A stretch of 64,000 bases of DNA from Bradyrhizobium nivariense (lineage in GTDB: Bacteria > Pseudomonadota > Alphaproteobacteria > Rhizobiales > Xanthobacteraceae), in assembly GCF_029846715.1 (NCBI RefSeq), contig NZ_JARVWW010000004.1:62001-126000 (forward strand), written 5' to 3'. Shown piece after piece: positions 23,793 to 32,290 of this stretch. Numbering within the stretch: position 1 is the stretch's first letter; each line of letters starts with the position of its first letter. Under the pieces are notes generated by a model. The model made no database searches, was not told the origin of the DNA, and worked only from the letters and a program-made list of their open reading frames with translations. Position numbers and translations under genes: made by a program.

Positions 23793-25154
23793 ATGAGATC
23801 GATGCTTGCGGCAACACTGATGTTCGCGGCTGCGACGGGCGCGAACGCCCAGATGACGACGCCGCAGATGCCCGGCACCAGGCCGAAGGTGGTCCAAACC
23901 GTTCCGATCCGGCCGCCCGCACTGCAGACGCCGTCGGAGACCGCCGACGCGATGGCGCAGGCGGAGCGGCTGTCGCTGCAGTCCGACCTCGCCTGGGTCG
24001 GCCAGTATAACGGCGCCATCACCGGCGACGTCAGCGCGCGCATGGTCGATGCCATCAAGGAATACCAGAAGCTCAGGGGTAGCAAGCCGACCGGCGTGCT
24101 CAATCCGCAGGAGCGCGCCGCGCTCGCCGAAACGGCGCGCCGGAAGCAGGACAACGTCGGCTGGAAGATCGTGATGGAGCCGACCAGCGGCGCGCGGCTC
24201 GGCATCCCCGGCAAGCTGGTGCCGCAGCAGGCGACCGACGCCAACGGCTCGAAATGGACCTCCCCGACTGGAACGGTGCAGGTGCTGCTCAGCCGCCGCA
24301 AGGAAGCGAACCCCACCACCGCAAAGCTCGCGGAAGCGGAGAAGAAGGAGCCGGCGGGGCGCAACGTCGACTACACCGTGGTGAAGCCCGACTTCTTCGT
24401 GCTGTCGGGATTGCAGGGCCTGAAGAAATTCTACGTGCGCGGCACCTCCAGGGGCGATGAAGTCCGCATCATGACGATTCTCTATGATCAGGCGACCGAG
24501 AACACGGTCGAGCCGGTCGTGATCGCGATGTCGAGCGCGTTCAATGCATTCCCGTCGGGACCACAGGCCGGGCCGCCGCCGCGCAAGACCGTCGAATACG
24601 GCACCGGCATCGTCGTCAGCGACGATGGCGCGATCGTCACCGACCGCCTCGTCACCGATTCTTGTCTCGCGATCACGATCGCGGGCTATGGCAGCGCCGA
24701 CCGTCTCGCCGAGGACAAGGAGCACGATCTCGCGCTGCTGCATATCTACGGCGCTCGCGGCCTGAAGCCGTTCAGCCTCGCCGCCGGCGCGGCGAAGACG
24801 ACTATCGATGTCATCGGCATCGCGGATCCACAGAGCCAGGGCGGAGCGGCCGGTGTGTCGAGCCTCAAGGCTGCGCTGGCATCTGTCGGTGGCGGCGATT
24901 CCGCGCTATCGCCGCCGCCGGCAGTCGGATTTTCCGGCAGCGCCGCCATCGACGGCGACGGCAAGTTCGCCGGCATCGCGCTGCTGAAGCCGGCGCTGGT
25001 TGCGGGCCCCGCGACGTCGGTGCCGGCGTCGCAGGCGGTGATGGTCTCCGCCGAAACCGTACGTGATTTCCTGAAGGCGAACGCCGTCACCGCGAACGGC
25101 ACGTCGACGGATGCCAAGGCAGCTGTCGTGCGCGTGATCTGCGTGCGGAAGTAA
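23793..25154 (+). CDS. Secreted peptidoglycan-binding / trypsin-like protein lacking the catalytic His
   Basis: A 453-aa exported protein from the ATG at 23793 (MRSMLAATLMFAAATGANAQ is a good signal peptide). In-frame TTG 23730 and ATG 23748 are alternative starts. A peptidoglycan-binding-like helical repeat lies at about 50-95 (QSDLAWVGQYNGAITGDVSARMVDAIKEYQ). The C-terminal half is trypsin/Deg-like: GTGIVVSDDGAIVTD, DLALLHI and GFSGSAAIDGDG (Ser381). Where the catalytic His should be (T-N-x-H-V) the protein reads T-D-R-L-V with Leu286, so proteolysis is unlikely. Probably a periplasmic pseudo-protease with a binding role. Confidence 0.8.
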   Translation: MRSMLAATLMFAAATGANAQMTTPQMPGTRPKVVQTVPIRPPALQTPSETADAMAQAERLSLQSDLAWVGQYNGAITGDVSARMVDAIKEYQKLRGSKPTGVLNPQERAALAETARRKQDNVGWKIVMEPTSGARLGIPGKLVPQQATDANGSKWTSPTGTVQVLLSRRKEANPTTAKLAEAEKKEPAGRNVDYTVVKPDFFVLSGLQGLKKFYVRGTSRGDEVRIMTILYDQATENTVEPVVIAMSSAFNAFPSGPQAGPPPRKTVEYGTGIVVSDDGAIVTDRLVTDSCLAITIAGYGSADRLAEDKEHDLALLHIYGARGLKPFSLAAGAAKTTIDVIGIADPQSQGGAAGVSSLKAALASVGGGDSALSPPPAVGFSGSAAIDGDGKFAGIALLKPALVAGPATSVPASQAVMVSAETVRDFLKANAVTANGTSTDAKAAVVRVICVRK

Positions 25155-25383
25155 GTCCGCGCGGCAATCACCCTCTCCCGTGTCCCGGACGATTACGGGT
25201 CCAGCAATGGTACGGATTCGCTGGCATCCCCGATTCCGCCATCATCGTTACTGCTGATTCGGACCTCCGCGATCCCCTTTGGATCGGGCCGGCACGTCCT
25301 GAGCGAGAAGAGCTCAGCATCGAGATCGATGCACGTTCACGTGGCGTTTCCCTGACCCAGGCACTCCAAAGGATTGATTCTCA

Positions 25384-26127
25384 ATGCACACGATCGTACT
25401 GGCCACCCAAAAGGGTGGCAGCGGCAAGAGCACGCTCGCCATCGGGCTCGCGTTGGCGGCCAAGCAGGCCGGCTTCACCGTCCACCTGATCGAGACCGAC
25501 CCGCAGGGCACACTGTCCAACTGGCAGCGCCGCCGCACCGCCGATGATCTCGTCGTCGAGCCGATCTATCACGCCGCCGACATCGCGCCGCGTCTGAAGA
25601 TGCTGGCCGACAGCGGCCTCCAGCTCACGATCGTCGATACCGCGGCCGGCCTCAGCGCCGCGACCACCGCCGCGATCCGCCATTCCGACCTCTGCCTGAT
25701 CCCGGCCCGCCCGAGCGTCGCCGACATCGAGGCGACCGCCTCGACGCTGAGCGTCGCGCGCGCCTGGAAGCGGTCTTACAGCTTCGTGCTGAACCAGACC
25801 CCGATCCGCGGCCAGCGCATCGACAACGCAGCCAACACGCTCGCCGAGGAAGCCGCGCTCGATCTCACCGAGGTGCTCGCGCGTCCCCTGATCGTGATGC
25901 GCAACGACCACCAGGACTCGCTCGCAGCCGGCCTCGCCGTCAGCGAATACGCCCCGAACGGCAAGTCGGCGGACGAGATCCGCGGCCTCTGGCATTGGAT
26001 CGAGACCCGGCTCGAGCTCGAAGCCACCACCAATGTGCCGATCGACCAGGTCATCTCGGCCGCGGACGGCATGCTGCACGTCGCCGCCGAGCTTGCGACG
26101 GACGAGACCACGACACTGGCGTCCTGA
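25384..26127 (+). CDS. ParA/MinD-family ATPase (orphan)
   Basis: A 247-aa deviant-Walker ATPase: KGGSGKST (about 10-17) with the signature Lys, Walker A' ETDPQGTLSNWQ, and Walker B LTIVDTAAG. Such ATPases form dynamic nucleoid- or membrane-bound patterns to position DNA or protein cargo. No parB, minC/minE or cargo gene is adjacent, so the partner is unknown; the sequence is closest in type to the orphan ParA proteins of rhizobia. The preceding 229-bp gap (25155-25383) holds no gene; CACGTG occurs at 25338 but lacks parS flanks. Confidence 0.87.
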   Translation: MHTIVLATQKGGSGKSTLAIGLALAAKQAGFTVHLIETDPQGTLSNWQRRRTADDLVVEPIYHAADIAPRLKMLADSGLQLTIVDTAAGLSAATTAAIRHSDLCLIPARPSVADIEATASTLSVARAWKRSYSFVLNQTPIRGQRIDNAANTLAEEAALDLTEVLARPLIVMRNDHQDSLAAGLAVSEYAPNGKSADEIRGLWHWIETRLELEATTNVPIDQVISAADGMLHVAAELATDETTTLAS

Positions 26128-26244
26128 GCGGGGCGATCGCTCAGACGCCAGCCGGCCCTTCACCATCCGGAAGGGCCCCAGCGACCAAGCAATTCGGCCA
26201 CCAGCCCGGCCGGATTGCTTCGCTTCGCGTTTTGAATGACGGCG

Positions 26245-26799
26245 TCATGCCTTCGCGACCAGCCAGGCTTCGCGCCGCACGATCCATTTCTCCGACTTCG
26301 ACTGTCCGCCGTGATGCGCGAGCTCGATGAAGCAGACGAACTCTGCGCCGGTCTTCTGCTTGACCCGGCGGGAGGCCTCGTTGGTGGCCGCGTTGCAGAC
26401 GTAGAAGTGGTCGAGGCCCAGCGTGATGAAGGCGAAGTCGTTCACCGCGGCGATCGCTTCCGTCATCAATCCGCGTCGCCAGTACCGCTCGGCCAGCCAG
26501 AAGCCGCGGTTGCCTTTCAGGCCTTCGGCGCGGGGCCGGAAATGAATGTTTCCGATCACCTCACCGTCGCCGTCCCGGAGCACCATCACCCAAAGGTAGA
26601 TTTCCTCACCAGCTGAGATCTTGCCAAGCTGCAGCTTGACAAAAGCTTCCGCGCCATCGGCGGGATATGGCCAGGGCACGACGGTGGAGAGATGCCGAAT
26701 GATGTTCCAATTGTCGAATTGGCGCTGGATCGCCGGCACGTCGGACAACGCCAGCGGACGCAGGATCAGACGTTCGGTTTCAAGCAGCGGTGTTTGCAT
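26245..26799 (-). CDS. GNAT acetyltransferase, RimJ/RimL type
   Basis: A 184-aa GNAT of the RimJ/RimL ribosomal-protein acetyltransferase subgroup: N-terminal LLETERLILRPLALSDVPAI, acetyl-CoA loop in GFWLAERYWRRGLMTEAI, and VCNAATNEASRRVKQKTGAEF at the C-terminus. It follows mutM by 6 bp on the same strand, so the two are likely one transcript. The substrate may be a protein N-terminus or a small molecule. Confidence 0.85.
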   Translation of the reverse strand: MQTPLLETERLILRPLALSDVPAIQRQFDNWNIIRHLSTVVPWPYPADGAEAFVKLQLGKISAGEEIYLWVMVLRDGDGEVIGNIHFRPRAEGLKGNRGFWLAERYWRRGLMTEAIAAVNDFAFITLGLDHFYVCNAATNEASRRVKQKTGAEFVCFIELAHHGGQSKSEKWIVRREAWLVAKA

Positions 26800-26805
26800 G
26801 ATCGG

Positions 26806-27711
26806 CTATTTTTGACATTTCGCACACCAGAAGGTCGACCGGCCGTTCTGGGTAAAGCGCTTCACGATGCCGCCGCAGCGCGGCGTCTTGCAGGTCTCGC
26901 CTTCGCGGTCGTAGACCTTGAACGAATGCTGGAAATAGCCGAGCTCACCGGAGGTCTGGCGATGATCGCGCAGTGACGATCCGCCGGCCTTGATGGCGTC
27001 GTTCAGCACGGCATGGATCGCGCCGACCAATCTCTTCGCATGATCCGTCGGCTCGCCCCCGGCAACGCCCTTGCGTTGTCCGGTCTTGGTCGACAGCGTC
27101 GCGGCGATCCGGCGCGGCGACAGATGCGAGCGATGCAGGGCTTCGCAGACATAGATATTGCCGAGCCCTGCGACCACGCGCTGATCGAGCAGCGCGGCCT
27201 TCAGGCTCGTGGTTTTGTCGGCACAGGACCGCGCCAGCATCGCGGCGTCGAATTCGTTGCCGAGCGGCTCGGGACCGAGCCCGCGGAGTAGCGGCTCCTC
27301 GTCGATCGCACTGCGCGCGATCACTTTCATGTAACCGAAGCGGCGCGGGTCGTTGAACACGATGTCGGCGCCCGAGGACATCCGAAACAGCACGTGGTCG
27401 TGCGTGGAGTCCTTGGCCCGCGGATAGTGAAACTCACCCGGCGCAGCCTCGTTGTCCGGCATGATGACGCGAAACGACCCCGACATGCCCAGATGCATCA
27501 ACAGCACGTCGCCGGAGGCGAGATCGGCCATGAGATATTTTGCGCGGCGGCCGAGCCCGGTGACGACCTGCCCCTTCAACCGGGCCACGAAATCCGGCTG
27601 GAACGGAAAGCGCAAATCGGGCCTGCGCGCCTCCGCAACGAGGATTTTTGCACCCTCCATGACCGGCTGAAGGCCGCGGCGGACAGTCTCGACTTCGGGC
27701 AATTCAGGCAT
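26806..27711 (-). CDS. mutM: Formamidopyrimidine-DNA glycosylase (Fpg)
   Basis: MutM (301 aa) excises 8-oxoguanine and formamidopyrimidines and nicks the abasic site. Catalytic Pro1 and Glu2 follow Met removal ([14 protein letters not shown]). The helix-two-turn-helix with [21 protein letters not shown] and the C-terminal zinc finger (CKTPRCGG then FWCAKCQK) are intact. An insertion of about 15 residues ([15 protein letters not shown], near 215) enlarges it over E. coli MutM (269 aa). Divergent from ubiE across 81 bp. Confidence 0.96.
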   Translation of the reverse strand: MPELPEVETVRRGLQPVMEGAKILVAEARRPDLRFPFQPDFVARLKGQVVTGLGRRAKYLMADLASGDVLLMHLGMSGSFRVIMPDNEAAPGEFHYPRAKDSTHDHVLFRMSSGADIVFNDPRRFGYMKVIARSAIDEEPLLRGLGPEPLGNEFDAAMLARSCADKTTSLKAALLDQRVVAGLGNIYVCEALHRSHLSPRRIAATLSTKTGQRKGVAGGEPTDHAKRLVGAIHAVLNDAIKAGGSSLRDHRQTSGELGYFQHSFKVYDREGETCKTPRCGGIVKRFTQNGRSTFWCAKCQK

Positions 27712-27792
27712 GGTCAGGCATTCACCTTATCAGGGCGGTGTGATAGCGCCATTGCGGCGGGCGCGCTATGGTCCGCCTCGTGGAGTAGAGTA

Positions 27793-28554
27793 ATGGATCG
27801 GCCGGGCGAAACCACGCATTTTGGCTTCAGGGACGTCCCCCTGGGCGACAAGCAGACGCTGGTGAACGATGTGTTTCACAGCGTGGCGTCGCGCTATGAT
27901 TTGATGAACGACCTGATGTCCGGTGGCTTGCACCGGGTCTGGAAGGACATCATGATCACCGCGCTCGACCCGCCGAGAGGCGACCGGCCGTTCGCGCTGC
28001 TTGACGTCGCCGGCGGCACCGGCGACATCTCGTTCCGCGCCGCCAAGGCGGCAGGCCCAGGCTTCCATGCCACCGTGTGCGACATCAACACCGAGATGCT
28101 GGCAGTGGGTCGCGAACGTGCCGCGAAGCGGCATCTCGAGACCCAGGTCGACTTCATCGAAGGCAATGCCGAAGCGCTCGCTTTCGCCGATCGCAGCTTT
28201 GACGCATATACGATCGCTTTCGGCATTCGCAATGTGCCGCGGATCGACCTAGCGCTGCGCGAAGCCTATCGCGTGCTGAAGCCCGGCAGCCGCTTCCTGT
28301 GCCTGGAATTCTCCACCGTCGAGATGCCCGGCCTCGACCGGATCTACGACCTGTTCTCGTTCAAGGTGATCCCGCCGCTCGGCCGCATGGTCACGGGCGA
28401 CGCCGAGTCCTACCGATATCTCGTCGAATCGATCCGCAAGTTTCCTAAACCCAACGCCTTCGCCGACATGATCCGCGACGCCGGCTTCGCCCGCGTGAAC
28501 TGGCAGACATTGTCCGGCGGCATCGTCGCACTGCATTCGGGCTGGCGTTTGTGA
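27793..28554 (+). CDS. ubiE: Demethylmenaquinone/ubiquinone C-methyltransferase
   Basis: UbiE (253 aa) methylates the quinone ring in ubiquinone synthesis using SAM. Motif [17 protein letters not shown], motif post-[15 protein letters not shown] and [23 protein letters not shown] are diagnostic. The frame is open far upstream (27394), but the start [15 protein letters not shown] at 27793 with GGAG about 9 bases upstream is the family start. Its stop overlaps the ubiB GTG (GTGA). Confidence 0.96.
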   Translation: MDRPGETTHFGFRDVPLGDKQTLVNDVFHSVASRYDLMNDLMSGGLHRVWKDIMITALDPPRGDRPFALLDVAGGTGDISFRAAKAAGPGFHATVCDINTEMLAVGRERAAKRHLETQVDFIEGNAEALAFADRSFDAYTIAFGIRNVPRIDLALREAYRVLKPGSRFLCLEFSTVEMPGLDRIYDLFSFKVIPPLGRMVTGDAESYRYLVESIRKFPKPNAFADMIRDAGFARVNWQTLSGGIVALHSGWRL

Positions 28555-30125
28555 TCTCTGCCGTCACCCACATGACGCGCCTGATCCGCGCCGCGTTCGT
28601 CTTTGCGCGCGAAGGCGTGTTCGGCTCGGTCGATCCGAGCCTGGTCCCGCCACCTGGACAGCTTGCGCTGAAGCTCGCACGCATTATTGAACGACGCGGT
28701 CCGAAGCACGGCCCGCGGCTGTCGCGCGCGCTGACCCGGATGGGCCCGGCTTATCTCAAGCTCGGGCAGTTTCTCGCGACCCGGCCCGACGTTGTCGGCG
28801 TCGTCATGGCGCGCGACCTCGAAAGCCTCCAGGATCGCCTGCCGCCGTTCTCGCAAGCCGAGGCGGAAGCTGCGATCGCGACCTCGCTGGAACGGCCGCT
28901 GACCGATGTGTTCGCGAACCTCGGTCCGCCGGTTGCGGCCGCCTCGATCGCACAGGTTCATCGCGGCGAAGTTTTGCGCGACGGCATCCGCAAGGCGGTC
29001 GCAGTGAAGGTGCTGCGACCCAAGGTGGCCGCGCGTTTCCGCCGCGATCTCTCCGACTTCTTCTTCGTGGCGCACAAGGCCGAGGCCTATTCGTCCGAGG
29101 CGCGGCGCCTGCGCCTCATCGAGGTCATCAACACCATGTCGCGCTCGGTCGCGATGGAGATGGACCTGCGGCTCGAGGCTGCCGCGCTCTCGGAGATGGC
29201 GGAGAACACGCGCGACGATCCTGATTTCCGCGTGCCGACCGTCGACTGGGACCGCACCACGCACAACGTGCTGACGATGGAGTGGATCGACGGCATTGCG
29301 CTGAACGATCACAAGCGACTGAAAGAGGCGCAGGTCGACCTGCCCGACCTCGGCCGCAAGGTGATCCAGAGCTTCCTGCGCCACGCGCTGCGCGACGGCT
29401 TCTTCCACGCCGACATGCACCCCGGCAATATGTTCCTGGACGAAACGGGCCGTCTCGTCGCGGTCGATTTCGGCATCATGGGCCGGCTCGGGATGAAGGA
29501 GCGGCGCTTCCTTGCCGAGATCCTGCTCGGCTTCATCACCCGCGACTATCGCCGCGTCGCCGAGGTGCATTTCGAGGCCGGCTATGTGCCCGCGCATCAT
29601 TCGGTCGAGAATTTCGCGCAGGCGATCCGCGCCATCGGCGAGCCAATTCATAACCGCACGGCCGAAGAGATCTCGATGGCGCGGCTGCTGACGCTGCTGC
29701 TCGAGGTCACCGGCATGTTCGACATGACGACGCGGCCCGAGCTGATTTTGCTCCAGAAGACCATGGTGGTGGTCGAGGGGGTGGCGCGCGGCTTCAATCC
29801 CAAGCTCGACATCTGGAAGGTCGCCGACCCCGTGGTGCGCGAATGGATCGAGCGCAATCTCGGGCCGATCGGCCGGGTCCAGGGCGCACTTTCCGGCACC
29901 GGCGATCTCGCCCGCATCCTGATGCGTCTGCCTGACCTCGCCGCGCGCTCGGTCGCGGTGCTCGAACAGTTGGAGACCATGACCCGGGAGGGCATCCGGC
30001 TGTCGCCAGAGAGCATCGCGGCGATGGGCCGCAGCGAGGGTCGCAAAAACCGCGGGCGCACCGTGGCGCTCTGGATCATTGCGGCGACCTTCATCGGCAT
30101 CCTGATCGCCGTCCGGAATCTATGA
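28551..30125 (+). CDS. ubiB: UbiB, ABC1-family atypical kinase for ubiquinone synthesis
   Basis: A 524-aa ABC1/ADCK-like protein-kinase-fold ATPase required for ubiquinone biosynthesis. The family's inhibitory KxGQ helix is seen as [12 protein letters not shown]. Ala-rich loop [14 protein letters not shown]-like Lys in AVKVLRP, catalytic region [14 protein letters not shown] and DFGIMGRL follow. The C-terminus has the two hydrophobic helices typical of UbiB (one ends the protein: [18 protein letters not shown]). The GTG start overlaps ubiE; an ATG at 28572 is possible. Its stop codon lies inside the first coaBC operator palindrome. Confidence 0.95.
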   Translation: MISAVTHMTRLIRAAFVFAREGVFGSVDPSLVPPPGQLALKLARIIERRGPKHGPRLSRALTRMGPAYLKLGQFLATRPDVVGVVMARDLESLQDRLPPFSQAEAEAAIATSLERPLTDVFANLGPPVAAASIAQVHRGEVLRDGIRKAVAVKVLRPKVAARFRRDLSDFFFVAHKAEAYSSEARRLRLIEVINTMSRSVAMEMDLRLEAAALSEMAENTRDDPDFRVPTVDWDRTTHNVLTMEWIDGIALNDHKRLKEAQVDLPDLGRKVIQSFLRHALRDGFFHADMHPGNMFLDETGRLVAVDFGIMGRLGMKERRFLAEILLGFITRDYRRVAEVHFEAGYVPAHHSVENFAQAIRAIGEPIHNRTAEEISMARLLTLLLEVTGMFDMTTRPELILLQKTMVVVEGVARGFNPKLDIWKVADPVVREWIERNLGPIGRVQGALSGTGDLARILMRLPDLAARSVAVLEQLETMTREGIRLSPESIAAMGRSEGRKNRGRTVALWIIAATFIGILIAVRNL

Positions 30126-30168
30126 TTGCAGTGCAATCACACGAATGATAGCATCGCTATCATTCGTG
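30123..30168 (+). promoter_or_regulatory. Twin palindromic operators upstream of coaBC
   Basis: Two perfect inverted repeats lie end to end. Site 1 (30123-30139) is TGATTGCA-G-TGCAATCA. Site 2 (30140-30168) has 13-bp arms CACGAATGATAGC and GCTATCATTCGTG around ATC. Both reduce to the same architecture, TGATWGC-N3-GCWATCA, with centres 23 bp apart (about two helical turns). They end 13 bp before the coaBC ATG, just upstream of the GGAGAGG ribosome-binding site. This is the layout of antitoxin autoregulatory operators, and the gene downstream begins with a FitA-like ribbon-helix-helix domain. Confidence 0.8.
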
Positions 30169-30181
30169 CTGGAGAGGCGCC

Positions 30182-31645
30182 ATGGCAAGCCTGACCATTC
30201 GCAAGCTCGACGAAGGCATCAAAACCTACCTCAGGCTGCGTTCGGCCAAGAACCGCAGGTCGGTCGAGGAAGAGGTCCGGGTCATTCTCGGAGAGCTGAT
30301 CGAGGGCCGCGAGGAGCCGCTGACGCCGTTTGCGGCGCCCCCGGCGGCATCCACCGCTCCTACATCCCAGCGCAGCGGCGCCCCTCCCGAGGCCAGCGTC
30401 ACCCTGATCATCGGCGGCGGTATCGCGGCCTACAAATCGCTCGACCTGATCCGCCGGCTCAAGGAGCGGCGGATCGAGGTGCGCTGCGTGCTGACCACGG
30501 CGGCGCAGCAATTTGTCACGCCGCTGGCTGTGAGCGCGCTCTCGCATGAGCGCGTCCACACCGACCTGTTCGACCCCCAGAGCGAGTTCGACGCCGGCCA
30601 TATCCGCCTCGCGCGCGAGTGCGACCTGATCGTTGTGGCGCCTGCGACCGCGGATTTGATGGCCAAGATGGCCAATGGCCACGCCGACGATCTCGCCAGC
30701 GCCATCCTGCTCGCCACCAACCGCAAGGTGCTGGTCGCGCCGGCGATGAATCCGCTGATGTGGAATAACGCGGCGACGCGGCGCAACGTCGCGCAGCTTC
30801 AGCGCGACGGGGTGGTGCTGATCGGGCCGAATTCCGGCGAGATGGCCGAAGCAGGTGAAGCCGGCATCGGCCGCATGTCCGAGGCGATCGAAATAGCGAC
30901 CGCCGCCGAGCGCCTGCTGCGGCCGCCGGTACCCCGCCCACTCGCCGGCAAGCGCGTGCTGATCACCGCGGGTCCGACCCACGAGCCGATCGATCCAGTG
31001 CGCTACATCGCCAACCGCTCCTCCGGCAAGCAGGGCTTTGCCATCGCTGCCGCCGCACAGGCCGCGGGCGCCGAGGTGATCCTGGTCAGCGGCCCGGTCG
31101 ATCTTCGCGATCCCCAGGGCGTCACGGTGAAGCATGTGGAATCGGCCCGGCAGATGCTGGAACAGGTACAGGCCGCGCTTCCCGCCGACATCGCGATCTT
31201 CGCTGCGGCGGTCGCCGACTGGCGCGTCGCCAATGAAGGCGAGCAGAAGCTGAAGAAGACCTCGGCCGGCATGCCACCGCTCCAGCTGGTCGAGAACCCC
31301 GACATCCTCGCGACGATCTCCAAGCTGACCGGCGAGCGTCCGCCACTGGTGATCGGCTTTGCCGCCGAGACCGAGCACCTCATCGACAACGCCAAGTCCA
31401 AGCTTGCCCGCAAGGGCTGCGACTGGATCGTCGCCAACGACGTCTCCCCCGCAACCGGCGTGATGGGCGGGGACCGCAACACCGTGCACCTCATCAGCCG
31501 CAAGGATGGCGAGAAGAACAGCGAGAAGGATGGCGAGATTGCAGTTGATTCCTGGCCGGTGATGACCAAGGAACAGGTCGCCATTGAACTGGTCGCGCAT
31601 ATCGCAAAGAGCGTGACCGGCAAATCCCGGGAGCCCGCATCTTGA
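30182..31645 (+). CDS. coaBC: CoaBC (phosphopantothenoylcysteine synthetase/decarboxylase) with N-terminal FitA-like RHH domain
   Basis: A 487-aa bifunctional enzyme making 4'-phosphopantetheine for CoA. Residues 1-40 ([20 protein letters not shown], then [15 protein letters not shown]) match FitA/VapB-type ribbon-helix-helix antitoxins, an addition not found in E. coli CoaBC. A Pro/Ala linker (45-70) leads to the FMN-dependent CoaC domain (about 72-240) with His140 and PAMNPLMW (187-194), then the CTP-dependent CoaB domain (about 250-475) with [15 protein letters not shown] and AAVADWR...KLKK. The segment equivalent to the E. coli active-site Cys158 loop reads [13 protein letters not shown], without Cys. 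RBS GGAGAGG. Likely autoregulated through the twin palindromes just upstream (inference). Confidence 0.93.
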   Translation: MASLTIRKLDEGIKTYLRLRSAKNRRSVEEEVRVILGELIEGREEPLTPFAAPPAASTAPTSQRSGAPPEASVTLIIGGGIAAYKSLDLIRRLKERRIEVRCVLTTAAQQFVTPLAVSALSHERVHTDLFDPQSEFDAGHIRLARECDLIVVAPATADLMAKMANGHADDLASAILLATNRKVLVAPAMNPLMWNNAATRRNVAQLQRDGVVLIGPNSGEMAEAGEAGIGRMSEAIEIATAAERLLRPPVPRPLAGKRVLITAGPTHEPIDPVRYIANRSSGKQGFAIAAAAQAAGAEVILVSGPVDLRDPQGVTVKHVESARQMLEQVQAALPADIAIFAAAVADWRVANEGEQKLKKTSAGMPPLQLVENPDILATISKLTGERPPLVIGFAAETEHLIDNAKSKLARKGCDWIVANDVSPATGVMGGDRNTVHLISRKDGEKNSEKDGEIAVDSWPVMTKEQVAIELVAHIAKSVTGKSREPAS

Positions 31646-32100
31646 GCACGAAAGTCACGGTCGAACTGCAACGCCTTGCGCATGCGGAGGGGCTGCCGCT
31701 GCCGGCCTATCAGACCAATGATGCCGCCGGTCTCGACCTGATGGCGGCGGTGTCGGACAGCGAGCCGATGACGCTCGCGCCCGGCCAGTATGCGTTGGTG
31801 CCGACCGGCCTCGCGATCGCGCTGCCGCCCGGGTACGAGGCGCAGGTCCGGCCGCGCTCGGGGCTTGCGGCCAAGCACGGCGTCACCGTCCTGAACTCGC
31901 CGGGCACGATCGACGCGGACTATCGCGGCGAGATCAAGGTGATCCTGATCAATCACGGCCGGACCGCCTTCGTGATCAAGCGCGGCGAGCGCATCGCGCA
32001 GATGGTGATCGCGCCCGTCGTGCAGGCGGCGCTGGTTCCCGTGGCCACATTGTCGTCGACCGACCGCGGAGCCGGCGGATTCGGCTCGACCGGCCGCTAA
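31642..32100 (+). CDS. dut: dUTP diphosphatase
   Basis: A trimeric dUTPase (152 aa) hydrolysing dUTP to dUMP, which limits uracil in DNA and feeds dTMP synthesis. The five motifs are present: [41 protein letters not shown] and the C-terminal arm [11 protein letters not shown]. It starts with TTG overlapping the coaBC stop (TTGA), implying coupling. The coaBC-dut pairing is common in bacteria. Confidence 0.97.
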   Translation: MSTKVTVELQRLAHAEGLPLPAYQTNDAAGLDLMAAVSDSEPMTLAPGQYALVPTGLAIALPPGYEAQVRPRSGLAAKHGVTVLNSPGTIDADYRGEIKVILINHGRTAFVIKRGERIAQMVIAPVVQAALVPVATLSSTDRGAGGFGSTGR

Positions 32101-32290
32101 CGCACGGTACCTTCAGCCGAATCACCCGAGGAACTACGTGAGTTGGAACGCTGCATCCGGCATTTTTTTGGGGCCGCCTTTGCGTTCACGATCTGGACTC
32201 TTACAGGTGGAGTCACGGTGAGGGTATTGTCTTTTGATTCGCGCGCGACGGGGGTCGTCGCGCGTAAATTCGTGCGGTCTTGGGGCAACT

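Noticed and set aside
25338..25343. CACGTG upstream of the parA-like gene, considered as a parS site
   Set aside because: Only the central hexamer and two flanking Ts match the 16-bp parS consensus; no parB is adjacent.
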